DNA from: Corallococcus carmarthensis | GTDB taxonomy: Bacteria > Myxococcota > Myxococcia > Myxococcales > Myxococcaceae | NCBI RefSeq assembly: GCF_003611695.1 | Contig: NZ_RAWE01000050.1 | Location: 1-53,145, forward strand | DNA: 53,145 nucleotides | Direction: 5' to 3' | In this document: one piece after another, positions 1-8,041 of the stretch | Position numbering within the stretch: the first letter of the stretch is position 1 | Layout of the letters: the number at the start of each line of letters is the position of its first letter | Program-made: the position numbers and the translations under genes | Notes under the pieces: generated by a model | What the model was told of the DNA's origin: nothing | The model's database searches: none | The model's input: only the letters and a program-made list of their open reading frames with translations

Positions 1-8
1 CGCCCCCG

Positions 9-899
9 GTGGGCCCGGTGGAGACGGGGCTCCTGGCCCAGCTGGCCCCCGCCGTGGTGCCCCAGGTGCACTGGCTGCCCGGAGGCGGGGCGGTGCGGAT
101 CCTCGAAGGGGGTCCCCCAGAGGGAGCGCACTCCACGGTCGTCTTCCTCCACGGGCGTGGGAACGCGGCGACCCACTGGTTTCCGTACCTGACGGCCCTG
201 GCCCGGCACCACCGGGTGCTGGCCCTGGACCTGCCCGGCTTCGGACAGTCCACCCCGGCGGACGTGCCCGTGCGGTCGGCGGAGGACGCGGTCCGCTTCT
301 TCACGGGGCCGGTGGAGGAGGCCCTGGGGATGCTGGCGCCGGGGCCGGTGTCGGTGGTCGGCCACTCGCTGGGCGGACTGGTGGCGCTGGAGCTGGCGCT
401 GCGCGGCACGGTGCCGGTGAAGCGGCTGGCGCTGGTGGACGCGATGGGGTTGGGGCCGGAAATGCCACGGGCCTCGCGCCTCTTCTTCCGCGCGGGGCCG
501 GAGCGGCTGGCGCGCAACCTGGGGCCCTGGGCGATGGCGCGGATGCTGCCGCCTCCCCCCACGCCGCTGGGGGAGAAGCTGGGACAGCTGGGCTACGAGC
601 TGTTGAGCGTGCCCGGAGGCAGGCCCGAAGCGGCGCAGGCCTTCAACGCGCTGGTGCCGCTGACGGGTCCGGTGTTCCACCGCCGCGAGCGGCTGGGCGA
701 GGTGAAGGTCCCCGTGCTGCTCATCTGGGGTGAGCAGGACGAGACGCTGCCCGTCTCCCTGGCGGACGAGGCCGCGCGAGGGCTTGCCCAGGCCCGCGTC
801 CTGCGCGTGACTTGCGGACACAGTCCGCAGTTGGAGCATCCCGAGCGCGTGCTCCCCGAGCTGAAGGCCTTCCTGGGCGAGGAGCCCTCCGGCCATTGA
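9..899 (+). CDS. alpha/beta hydrolase
   Basis: Alpha/beta-hydrolase-fold enzyme of unknown substrate, 296 residues from a GTG at 9. The HGRGN loop near residue 48 fits the oxyanion hole. GHSLGG carries the nucleophilic serine. WGEQDE supplies the acid, and GHSPQLEHP near the C-terminus supplies the catalytic histidine, so the triad looks complete. There is no signal peptide, so it is probably cytoplasmic. The frame stays open to the left edge of the window, so the true start may lie upstream. It is 49 nt ahead of the DUF2157 gene on the same strand and may be co-transcribed with it. An esterase, lipase or haloperoxidase-like role cannot be separated from sequence alone. Confidence 0.85.
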   Translation: MGPVETGLLAQLAPAVVPQVHWLPGGGAVRILEGGPPEGAHSTVVFLHGRGNAATHWFPYLTALARHHRVLALDLPGFGQSTPADVPVRSAEDAVRFFTGPVEEALGMLAPGPVSVVGHSLGGLVALELALRGTVPVKRLALVDAMGLGPEMPRASRLFFRAGPERLARNLGPWAMARMLPPPPTPLGEKLGQLGYELLSVPGGRPEAAQAFNALVPLTGPVFHRRERLGEVKVPVLLIWGEQDETLPVSLADEAARGLAQARVLRVTCGHSPQLEHPERVLPELKAFLGEEPSGH

Positions 900-948
900 G
901 CGGGCGCGGCGTCCCCGGCGTCACCCGAACCGGGTACAGTCCGCCGCC

Positions 949-1959
949 GTGCCGAAAGACTTCCTCGACTTGGAGGCGACACCAGAGCGGCTGCACGCGC
1001 TGGCGGACGCCGGAATCCTGAGCCCGGACGCGTACGGGCGAGCGCTGCACCTGGCGGTCGCCACGCCGTCGCGGCCCGCGTGGCGCGCGTTCCTGTCCAC
1101 GACGTTGATGGCCCTGGGCTCGCTGCTGGTGCTGGCGGGCGTGGTGTACTTCTTCGCCTTCAACTGGGCGGAGCTGGGGCGCTTCTCGAAGCTGGGCCTC
1201 GTCTCGCTGGGCATCGCCGGGGCGGCGGTGGGCGCGTGGCGGCTGGGCGACAGGCCCGCGGGGCAGTTCGCGCTGCTCGCGGCCGCGGTGCTCGTGGGCC
1301 CGCTGCTCGCCGTGTACGGGCAGGCGTACCAGACGGGCGCGGACCCGTATGAGCTGTTCATCGGCTGGGGCGTGCTCATCCTGCCGTGGGTGGCGCTGGC
1401 GCGCTTCACGCCGCTGTGGATGCTCCAGGTCGTGCTCGTCAACACGGGCGTCATCCTCTTCTGGGGCCAGCGCATGGGGAGCTCCTATTCGCGCGACTCG
1501 GTGCTGGCGCTGTTGCTGGGGCTGATCAACGGCTTCGCCTGGGCCACCTACGAGCACTTCGCCAACAGGAAGGTGTCCTGGCTCCAGGGGAGGTGGATGC
1601 CGCGCGTGCTGTCGCTCATGACGCTGATGCCGCTGGTGGGGCTGGGCATCCTGTTCATCGTGGACAACCGTGGGCACTCGCTCACCGGAGGCGTGTCCCT
1701 GCTGCTGACGCTGGGCGCGATGGTGGCCATCTACGCGCTGCACCGGCACCTGCACGGCGAGCTGTTCCTGCTCACCGTGGGCGCGCTGTGCGTCATCACG
1801 CTCGTCACCACGGCGGTGGGCTACTTCCTCATCGAGGTGACGCGCGCCGAGGAGCTGACCCTCTTCATCCTGCCCCTGCTGCTCATTGGCGAGGTGGGGC
1901 TGGCCGTGTTCTGGCTGCGCCACGAGTCGCAGGTCACGGGCGTTTCGGAGGAGACCTGA
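949..1959 (+). CDS. DUF2157 domain membrane protein
   Basis: Integral membrane protein of 336 residues starting at a GTG. The first ~45 residues are soluble and contain the DUF2157-type segment (short helices, RLHALADAGILS). About nine to ten hydrophobic segments follow to the C-terminus. The family is recognised by this layout and by its partners: the next two genes are a DUF4401-type membrane protein and a GDYXXLXY protein, a trio that recurs in many bacteria. Its function is not established. A 2-nt gap separates it from the next gene, indicating translational coupling. Confidence 0.8.
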   Translation: MPKDFLDLEATPERLHALADAGILSPDAYGRALHLAVATPSRPAWRAFLSTTLMALGSLLVLAGVVYFFAFNWAELGRFSKLGLVSLGIAGAAVGAWRLGDRPAGQFALLAAAVLVGPLLAVYGQAYQTGADPYELFIGWGVLILPWVALARFTPLWMLQVVLVNTGVILFWGQRMGSSYSRDSVLALLLGLINGFAWATYEHFANRKVSWLQGRWMPRVLSLMTLMPLVGLGILFIVDNRGHSLTGGVSLLLTLGAMVAIYALHRHLHGELFLLTVGALCVITLVTTAVGYFLIEVTRAEELTLFILPLLLIGEVGLAVFWLRHESQVTGVSEET

Positions 1960-1961
1960 TC

Positions 1962-3071
1962 ATGGCCCTGCGACCGACAATTCAAGACGTGCTGGCGGGG
2001 CTCAAGGCCGAAGGCCATGTGGACGCCGAGGTGGACGCGCGCGCCCGCACCACCCTGGAGATCCGGCAGAAGGCCGTGGGCGCCTCGCCCTGGTTCGTGA
2101 AGGCGCTGGCAGGAGTGGGCGCGTGGATGTCCGCCGCCCTCATGCTCAGCTTCTTCGCCTGCGTGGGCCTGTGGAAGGAGGAGGCGGCGCTCACCGGCCT
2201 GGGGCTCGCGCTGGCGGTGGCGTCGGTGTTCCTGCGCCGGAGCACCCGGGGGCCCTTCATGGAGCAGCTCGCCCTGGCCTTGTGCATGGCGGGCGTGGGC
2301 GCGTTCCTGGCGGGACTGGGAGCCATGGACCAGGGCACCATCACCCTCGCGTTCACGGGGATGGTGGTGTCCCTCGCGCTGCTCGCCGTGTTCCCGGACC
2401 TCATCCTCTACTTCCTCGCGACGGTGGGGATCTGCGTGTCCGTTGGCGTGCTGGCGCTGGAGACGGTCGGTGGCTCGGGCGTGGACGTGTGGATGCTCGT
2501 GTGCGCGGCGGCGCTCGCGGGCATCCTGCTCTTCGAGCCCCGGTTGCGGCGCGGGCAGCTGGGCGCGCGCGTGGGCCCCATCGCCTTCGCGCTCGCGTGC
2601 GCGGTCCCCGGGTGGTTGCTGTTCCGCAGCTTCGAGAACTCCCAGGAGGGCTTCCACTACGTCTTCCGCTTCGAAAGTGAGTTCGTGCCAAGCGCGTACC
2701 TCTCCCTCGCGCTGGCGCTCCTCGCGCTGGGAACGGGGTGGCGGGTGCTGCGTGAGATGGGCCTGGAGCATGAGAAGCGCGTCTGGATTCCAGCGGCCTG
2801 CGCCCTCGTGCTGCTCACGGTGATGACGCTGAACACGCCCGGCGTGCTCGTGGCGGCGCTGATGCTGACGCTCGGCTTCCACCGCCGCAGCCGCGTGATG
2901 CTGGGGCTGGCGGTGGCGTTCCTGCTGACGTTCGGCGCGTACTACTACTACGACCTCCACATCACGCTGCTGGCCAAGGCGCTCGCGCTCGCGGGCAGCG
3001 GGCTGGTGCTGCTGGGCGTGCGGCAGTTCTTCCTGCGGCGTGAATCCGCCGTGCTCGCGGAGGCCCGATGA
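1962..3071 (+). CDS. DUF4401 domain membrane protein
   Basis: Polytopic membrane protein of 369 residues. The ATG at 1962 lies 2 nt after the stop of the DUF2157 gene. The frame is open for another ~570 nt upstream, but that stretch is the out-of-frame shadow of the previous gene. The N-terminus has a short soluble helix pair (TIQDVLAGLKAEGHVD) followed by about ten transmembrane segments, the pattern of DUF4401 proteins that pair with DUF2157. Its stop overlaps the next start as ATGA at 3068-3071, so three proteins are probably made in fixed ratio and may form one membrane complex. The biochemical role is unknown. Confidence 0.75.
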   Translation: MALRPTIQDVLAGLKAEGHVDAEVDARARTTLEIRQKAVGASPWFVKALAGVGAWMSAALMLSFFACVGLWKEEAALTGLGLALAVASVFLRRSTRGPFMEQLALALCMAGVGAFLAGLGAMDQGTITLAFTGMVVSLALLAVFPDLILYFLATVGICVSVGVLALETVGGSGVDVWMLVCAAALAGILLFEPRLRRGQLGARVGPIAFALACAVPGWLLFRSFENSQEGFHYVFRFESEFVPSAYLSLALALLALGTGWRVLREMGLEHEKRVWIPAACALVLLTVMTLNTPGVLVAALMLTLGFHRRSRVMLGLAVAFLLTFGAYYYYDLHITLLAKALALAGSGLVLLGVRQFFLRRESAVLAEAR

Positions 3072-3565
3072 AACGCGGCGCCGTCATCTTCGGAGGGCTT
3101 GGGCTGGTGTTCGCCGCGCTCGCCTTCCTCGTCGTGCAGAAGGAGACCGTGCTGAAGCGGGGGCAGCCGGTGTTGCTCCGGCTTGCCCCGGTGGATCCGC
3201 GCTCGCTCATCCAGGGCGACTACATGGTGCTCGACTACGCCATCAACCAGGGCTGGCGCGAGGGCCGCGAGCAGCCCCAGGAGGACGGCAACGTGGTGGT
3301 GCGCCTGGACGAGCACGACGTCGGGGAGTTCGTGCGCTACGAACCGCCGGGCACCGCGCTCGCGCCCGGCGAGGTGCGCGTGCGCTTCCGCATCCGCAAC
3401 TCGCAGATGCGCCTGGGCGCGGAGGCCTTCTTCTTCCAGGAAGGCCACGCGGAGCGCTACGCGAAGGCGCGCTTCGGCGAGCTGCGCGTGATGGACAACG
3501 GCACCAGCGTGCTCGTGGGCCTGCGCGACGAGAACTACCAGCCGCTGGGCAGCGCTCTCCAGTGA
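3068..3565 (+). CDS. GDYXXLXY family protein
   Basis: Small exported or membrane-anchored protein of 165 residues. It has one N-terminal hydrophobic segment (residues ~8-23), then a soluble domain holding the diagnostic motif GDYMVLDY (family consensus G-D-Y-x-x-L-x-Y), preceded by the typical VDPRSLIQ. The family is named after this motif and is normally encoded downstream of DUF2157/DUF4401 proteins, as here. It overlaps the upstream stop by 4 nt. The soluble domain is expected outside the cytoplasm. No enzymatic residues are recognised. Confidence 0.8.
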   Translation: MKRGAVIFGGLGLVFAALAFLVVQKETVLKRGQPVLLRLAPVDPRSLIQGDYMVLDYAINQGWREGREQPQEDGNVVVRLDEHDVGEFVRYEPPGTALAPGEVRVRFRIRNSQMRLGAEAFFFQEGHAERYAKARFGELRVMDNGTSVLVGLRDENYQPLGSALQ

Positions 3566-3570
3566 CGGCC

Positions 3571-3592
3571 GCGCCCCGGTCTCCCGGGGCGC
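3571..3592. terminator. hairpin between convergent genes
   Basis: Perfect 9-bp inverted repeat GCGCCCCGG / CCGGGGCGC with a 4-nt loop. It sits in the 33-nt gap between the stop of the GDYXXLXY gene (+) and the stop of the sigma-54 activator (-). There is no U-tract, so it is a candidate bidirectional stabiliser or terminator rather than a textbook intrinsic terminator. Confidence 0.45.
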
Positions 3593-3598
3593 AGTGCC

Positions 3599-5320
3599 TC
3601 AGTCCGCGTCCTCGTTCTCCAGCAGGTCGGAGAAGGGCGAGCCGTCCTCGCCCAGCGCCTTGTAGAGGCCGTCCACCTTCTCCAGCTCGCGCTTGAGCGC
3701 CTTGTGGTGGTTGCGGTTCTTCACCAGGCTCTCGCGGCCCAGCAGGCGGAAGGCCTCGTCGCGCCCCACCTGGCGGATGGCCATGCCCAGCACCAGCCCG
3801 CGGAAGCCGTCCGCGTAGTCCAGGTCCAGCGGCGAGCCGCGCCTGCGCGCCTCGCTGACGAACGCCTGCGCCGCGGCCCGCATCGCCTCCGGCAGCGGAC
3901 GGCCGCCCGGGGCCTGCTCGTAGCCCAGCGCCTGCGACACGTGCTTCTCCTGCAACACGAGGTCGCCGGTGCTGCCCGCGTGCTCCACCATCGCCAGCGA
4001 GTAGGCGCGCCGCACGATGTTGTCGAGCTGCCGCAGGTTGCCCGGCCAGGTGCTGGTGGTGAGCAGGTGCTCCGCCTCCGGCGCCAGGCGCGCGGAGCCC
4101 TCCGGCAGCCGCTCGCGGTGACGGCGGTTCACCATGTACCGCGCCCAGAGGGGAATCTCGTCCTGCCGGTCCTGCAGGGGCGGCATGCGCACCGGCAGCA
4201 CGTTCACGCGGTAGTACAGGTCCTCGCGGAAGCGTCCGGCGCGCACCTGCGCGTGCAGGTCCGCGTTGGTGCCGATGATGAAGCGCACGTCCGCGAGCTT
4301 CTCGCCGGTGCCCTCGCCCAGCGGCCGGTAGCTGCGCGACTCCAACAGGTGCAGCAGGCCCGCCTGCGCCTTCAGCGACAACTTGTCGATTTCGTCGATG
4401 AACAGCGTGCCGCCGTCCGAGCGGGCCACCACGCCCGGCGCGTCGCGCACCGCGCCGGTGAACGCGCCCTTCTTCCAGCCGAAGAGCTCCGCCATCTGGA
4501 GGTCTTCCGGCACCGTCACCAGGTCCAGCGTCTCGAAGGGCTTGCCCCTGCGGCCGGAGCGCTCATGGCACCAGCGCGCCAGGCGCGACTTGCCCGCGCC
4601 CGTGGCGCCGCTCACGAGGATGGTTTCGTCCTGGAGGGCGAACACGCGCAGGATGGGCAACAGCTCCGCCATGGAGCGGCCCACCACGGGGAGGAACTCG
4701 TCCACCTCCGGCGTGGCCACCGGCCGCTGCGGCAGCGCGGTGAGGTACGGCGCGGCGATGTCCGTGAGCAGCTGGAGCAGGTCCCCGGCGTCGCGCCAGA
4801 CGAACTCCTGCCCCATGGCGGCCAGACAGTCCGCCTCCAGCGAAATCATGCCCTCCATGCCCGAGGGCGTGCGCAGGGGCAGCACGCAGACGTGCGTCGC
4901 GTGGCGGCCCAGGAAGCGCTGCTTGCTCTCGTTGCTGTGGAAGCCCGCGAGGCCCGGGTCGCCCGTCACCGGCGCGTCCGGGGCGTGCGGCTGCACCGTG
5001 CCGATGTTCACATCGATGGACACCGCGCACCGGTGCTCCACCACCGCGCGCCAGGCCGTGGCGGAGGTGAAGAAGGGCGTCCCGACGCCCGCGTCCGTCA
5101 CCTCGCGCGCGCCCACGTCCAACGCCGCCAGCCGCCGGTACGCCTCGCCGGGACGCAGGTGGACGATGCCGCGCAGGACCCGGGCCCGGCCCGCGTAGCG
5201 GCTTGCGGCCACCGCGGCGTCCGCCACGGCCAGCATGCGACGCAACGTCGCCGCCGCCGCGGTCTCGAAGTCCCTGGAATCCCGAAGCGCGGCCATGAGC
5301 CGCGCCAACTCGTCTTGCAT
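3599..5320 (-). CDS. sigma-54-dependent activator, GAF-AAA+
   Basis: Enhancer-binding protein that should remodel RNA polymerase-sigma-54 at -24/-12 promoters. Residues ~20-190 form a GAF-like sensor. The AAA+ domain has Walker A GATGAGKS (238-245), the sigma-54-contacting loop GAFTGA (285-290) and Walker B GGTLFIDEI (~303-311). The C-terminal ~110 residues lack a clear Fis-type helix-turn-helix; a basic stretch around KNRNHHKALKREL is the only candidate DNA-binding region. The ATG at 5320 is chosen because GGGAGG lies 7 nt upstream. An in-frame GTG lies two codons earlier, and a longer frame reaches 5485 without a better ribosome site. 573 residues. No receiver domain, so control is probably by ligand or partner binding. 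Confidence 0.9.
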   Translation of the reverse strand: MQDELARLMAALRDSRDFETAAAATLRRMLAVADAAVAASRYAGRARVLRGIVHLRPGEAYRRLAALDVGAREVTDAGVGTPFFTSATAWRAVVEHRCAVSIDVNIGTVQPHAPDAPVTGDPGLAGFHSNESKQRFLGRHATHVCVLPLRTPSGMEGMISLEADCLAAMGQEFVWRDAGDLLQLLTDIAAPYLTALPQRPVATPEVDEFLPVVGRSMAELLPILRVFALQDETILVSGATGAGKSRLARWCHERSGRRGKPFETLDLVTVPEDLQMAELFGWKKGAFTGAVRDAPGVVARSDGGTLFIDEIDKLSLKAQAGLLHLLESRSYRPLGEGTGEKLADVRFIIGTNADLHAQVRAGRFREDLYYRVNVLPVRMPPLQDRQDEIPLWARYMVNRRHRERLPEGSARLAPEAEHLLTTSTWPGNLRQLDNIVRRAYSLAMVEHAGSTGDLVLQEKHVSQALGYEQAPGGRPLPEAMRAAAQAFVSEARRRGSPLDLDYADGFRGLVLGMAIRQVGRDEAFRLLGRESLVKNRNHHKALKRELEKVDGLYKALGEDGSPFSDLLENEDAD

Positions 5321-5427
5321 CCCCACGCCTCCCGTACGGAAGCCGCGCCACCGCCGACCGGCGCAGCCGTCCAGAAACCAGACGCGGACTCTATCGGAGA
5401 TGACGGGGAGGTGCGGATTCAGATGGA

Positions 5428-5461
5428 GAGCGCGGAAGGAGCGGCCCCTCCTTCCGCGCTC
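5428..5461. repeat. 14-bp perfect inverted repeat
   Basis: Arms GAGCGCGGAAGGAG and CTCCTTCCGCGCTC separated by a 6-nt loop, about 110-140 nt upstream of the sigma-54 activator start. Neither side has a U-run, so an intrinsic terminator is unlikely. A strong mRNA leader hairpin or a dimeric protein-binding site fits the location. Confidence 0.6.
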
Positions 5462-5579
5462 CGGATGCATCTGGATGCGGTACACGCCGTTGCCGGCGTA
5501 TGGCCAGACGCTATTGCGGATGCCGTGCCAGGAAAGAAGCCCAGTGATTTCGCGGAGTCACGAAGAGCACGCCTCCAAG

Positions 5580-5620
5580 TTGCGTCCTACTGGAACGCAG
5601 GCGCGTCCGGACGGAACGCA
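5580..5620 (-). repeat. TGCGTTCC-type repeat cluster
   Basis: On the minus strand TGCGTTCC occurs at 5620-5613 and 5599-5592. The related inverted copy GGACGCAA lies at 5587-5580, and a palindrome CGTCCGGACG sits at 5613-5604. The paired, inverted arrangement resembles a multi-site operator or enhancer about 260-300 nt upstream of the activator gene. No known regulator is recognised. Confidence 0.4.
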
Positions 5621-5683
5621 AAACCCGTCTCGTTTGAGCTCCAATGCCTGACGGACGACCTCCCGGACAGGCAGACGTCCGGG

Positions 5684-6355
5684 TCATTCCATACCAGTCA
5701 GGGAGAAGTGGGGCAGGCTCCAGCCGCGCCAGACGCTGACCATGCGCAGCGCGAAGCAGGCCGCGCCGCCCACCAGGGCCATGGTGCGCGAGGGCAAGCC
5801 CAGGCGCTGGCCGGCCACCATGACGAGTGCCCCGGCGAGCGCCGCCACGGCGTAGATGTCCGCGCGCAGCACGGTGGGCACGTGGTTGAGGAAGAGGTCG
5901 CGCAGGGTGCCGCCGCCGGAGCCGGTGATGGCGGCCATGAGCACGGCCATCAACGGACGCAGGCCGAAGTCCAACGCCTTGCGGGCCCCTGCGATGGCGA
6001 AGAGGGACAGCCCGGCGGCATCCAGCGTGACGAGCAGCAGCGGCGGCACGTACGTCACGAAGCGGTGGAGGAAGAGCACCGTCGCGCCGCCCGCGAAGGC
6101 GACCATCGCGTAGCGCTCGTCCCGGATGGAATTGGGAGGCGTCGCGCCGATGAGCAGGTCGCGGAGGATGCCGCCGCCCAACGCCGTGGCGAACGACAGG
6201 ACCATGATGCCCAGTGGGTCCAACCCGCCCGCGATGGCCGCGATGGCGCCCTCCACCGCGAAGACGTAGGTGCCGGCGAAGTCGAGCCCCAGCAACAGCC
6301 GCGCCTCGCGGCCGTCGAGGAGCGCCTGCGTCCCTGCCACCGCGGAGGGTTCCAT
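5684..6355 (-). CDS. TRIC-type (UPF0126) membrane protein
   Basis: Member of the prokaryotic trimeric intracellular cation channel / UPF0126 family; relatives form homotrimeric cation channels. About seven transmembrane segments. The two internal repeats each carry the family glycine motif followed by RD: GGGILRDLL near residue 60 and GGGTLRDLF near residue 145. The ATG at 6355 gives 223 residues, close to the usual family length. An ATG at 6412 would add 19 polar residues before the first membrane segment and cannot be excluded. It is a single gene, 90 nt from the methyltransferase on the same strand. The permeant ion is unknown. Confidence 0.85.
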   Translation of the reverse strand: MEPSAVAGTQALLDGREARLLLGLDFAGTYVFAVEGAIAAIAGGLDPLGIMVLSFATALGGGILRDLLIGATPPNSIRDERYAMVAFAGGATVLFLHRFVTYVPPLLLVTLDAAGLSLFAIAGARKALDFGLRPLMAVLMAAITGSGGGTLRDLFLNHVPTVLRADIYAVAALAGALVMVAGQRLGLPSRTMALVGGAACFALRMVSVWRGWSLPHFSLTGME

Positions 6356-6445
6356 CCCGGCGACGCTAGCACCCGCGTCCCGGAGGCCCACGTCACGGCG
6401 CGGGCGCTCCATCCACCGAACGACACCGCGGCAGCGCGTGCGGCG

Positions 6446-7243
6446 TCAGACCTTGGAGCCGGCGTCCGGCTTGAGGACGAAGACGCGGTCCAGGCGCGGG
6501 CTGCCGCGTCCCACGGGCGAGTCCAGGTCGTAGTCGAAGTCGAACGTGGCCGCGACGCGGAGGCCGGACTTGCGGAACAGCCGCTTCACCTGGGCCTCGT
6601 CGTACGTGCGGAAGTACCACGTCGTCTCGATGAGCCAGTCCTTGCCGGGTCCGGTGACGCGCAGCCGGTTGCGCATGGGCGAGCGGCGCAGGCGCTGCTC
6701 CGGCAGGCCCTCGTGCGTGTTGCACACGACCTTGTCCTGGCCCACCTGCCCCACCCAGCGCTCGTGCTCCGGGCCCGAGCGCGCGTAGTCGGTGAGGTGG
6801 AAGCCCAGCACGTAGATGCCGTCCGGATTGAGCAGGCGGCGGGTGCCCGTGAGGTGCTCCACCGCGGCCTTCTCGCTGTCCAGGTAGCGGAAGGTGGAGA
6901 CCAGCGTGTGCGCCAGGTCCACGCGGCCCTCCAGCGCCGGGTCGAAGAAGTCCTCCATGCGCGCCTGGGACAGCTTCACGCGGCGGCGCTCGGCGGGGGA
7001 CAGCCGCTTGCGCGCGTGCGCGAGCATGGCCTCCGACAAGTCGTAGCCCGCGACCTTCAGCCCCCGGCCCGCGGCCTCCTCCACCAGCCGGCCCGCGCCG
7101 CACGCGGGCTCCAGCCACTGATTGCCGCCGGTGCCGTAGCGCCGGCTCAGCACCTGGAGGAAGTCCGCCTCGCGCACGGTGTCCGTGCCGAAGATGGCCT
7201 CGTAGTACTCCGGGTGCTCGTACCAGTCCTTGCGTCGTTCCAT
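6446..7243 (-). CDS. class I SAM-dependent methyltransferase
   Basis: Rossmann-fold methyltransferase of 265 residues. SAM motif I is EPACGAGR (near residue 45), followed by the acidic ribose-binding residue in GYDLSEAM. The substrate is not recognisable. It lies 7 nt downstream of the ZIP transporter stop, so the two are probably one transcript. The soluble N-terminus MERRKDWYEHPEYYEAIFG is typical of small-molecule methyltransferases of the methyltransferase-25 type. Cytoplasmic. Confidence 0.85.
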   Translation of the reverse strand: MERRKDWYEHPEYYEAIFGTDTVREADFLQVLSRRYGTGGNQWLEPACGAGRLVEEAAGRGLKVAGYDLSEAMLAHARKRLSPAERRRVKLSQARMEDFFDPALEGRVDLAHTLVSTFRYLDSEKAAVEHLTGTRRLLNPDGIYVLGFHLTDYARSGPEHERWVGQVGQDKVVCNTHEGLPEQRLRRSPMRNRLRVTGPGKDWLIETTWYFRTYDEAQVKRLFRKSGLRVAATFDFDYDLDSPVGRGSPRLDRVFVLKPDAGSKV

Positions 7244-7250
7244 GGTGTCT

Positions 7251-8009
7251 TCAGTGGTCCGTGTGGCCCAGGAGCCGCGCGAGCACGAACATCACCAGCA
7301 ACCCGGCTGCCAATGCCACCAGGTTGCGGCCGGGCTTGTCCCTGCCGTGCTTGTTCACGTGCGGCAGCAGGTCCGACACGGCGATGTAGAGGAAGGTGCC
7401 CGCGGAGAAGGCCAGCGCCTTGGGCGCCAGGGACTGGAAGCTCAGCACCGCGTCGAAGCCGAAGTAGAGCACCGCGCCCACCGGCACCATCAGGCCGTAC
7501 AGCGCGGTGTACGCCAGGATGGTGCCGCGCTTCTTGCCCTCCGCCTGGAGGATGGACGCGAGCGACAGCGACGAGGGCACCTTGTGCGCGGTGATGGCCA
7601 GGAGCGCCATGGCGCCCACGCCCTCCTTCACGGAGGAGCCCAGCGCGATGCCGTCGAAGAGCGTGTGCGTGGACAGGCCCAGGAACGCGCTGAAGCCCAG
7701 CGCGTGGCCGTGCACGTGCTCCGCGCAGTCCGGCGGCTCTTCACAGGCGTGGGCGACGAGGTAGCGCTCCAGCACCAGCACGAAGAGGAACCCCATGGGC
7801 ACGAGCGCGAAGGCCCACCAGCCGCCGCCTTCGTACGCTTCCGGGAGCATGTGGAAGAAGGCCGCGCCGAACATCACGCCCGCCGCGAAGGCCAGGAACG
7901 TCACGAGCCGCGTGGACCGGTCATTGAAAATGACCACCCCCGCGCCGGCCAACGCGCTCACCACGACGATGAAGGAGTAGAGGACGACTTCGGCCACGAC
8001 CGGCGACAT
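7251..8009 (-). CDS. ZIP family metal transporter
   Basis: Divalent-metal transporter of the ZIP family (zinc or iron import), 252 residues with about eight membrane segments. The metal-site helices are visible: HTLFDGIALGSS in the fourth membrane helix and AHKVPSSLSLA in the fifth (family pattern H-x-x-P). A histidine/acid-bearing loop (EEPPDCAEHVHGHA) lies before the fourth helix. It is followed after 7 nt by the methyltransferase. Metal specificity cannot be read from sequence. Confidence 0.88.
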   Translation of the reverse strand: MSPVVAEVVLYSFIVVVSALAGAGVVIFNDRSTRLVTFLAFAAGVMFGAAFFHMLPEAYEGGGWWAFALVPMGFLFVLVLERYLVAHACEEPPDCAEHVHGHALGFSAFLGLSTHTLFDGIALGSSVKEGVGAMALLAITAHKVPSSLSLASILQAEGKKRGTILAYTALYGLMVPVGAVLYFGFDAVLSFQSLAPKALAFSAGTFLYIAVSDLLPHVNKHGRDKPGRNLVALAAGLLVMFVLARLLGHTDH

Positions 8010-8041
8010 GGGGCGCGCACCCTACTCCCAAAACGACGCCG

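Larger units (their letters stand above)
5321..5683 (-). promoter_or_regulatory. 363-nt non-coding region with repeats
   Basis: Gap between the start of the sigma-54 activator and the stop of the TRIC-like gene, both on the minus strand. No credible gene is seen. It holds a 14-bp-arm hairpin at 5428-5461 and a cluster of related octamers at 5580-5620. It must contain the promoter of the activator gene, but I see no convincing -35/-10 or -24/-12 pair. Confidence 0.5.

Noticed and set aside
1386-1961. Upstream extension of the DUF4401 frame
   Set aside because: This part overlaps the DUF2157 gene out of frame and gives low-complexity Ala/Gly/Arg sequence; homology begins at the ATG at 1962.
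5428-5461. 14-bp-arm hairpin as an intrinsic terminator of the TRIC-like gene
   Set aside because: It is more than 220 nt past that stop and has no U-run on either strand.
3704-7594. Very long open frame (about 1,300 codons) on the plus strand
   Set aside because: It runs antisense to the sigma-54 activator, TRIC, methyltransferase and ZIP genes, is rich in His/Arg/Gln/Ala and has no domain; it is a by-product of very high G+C at third codon positions.
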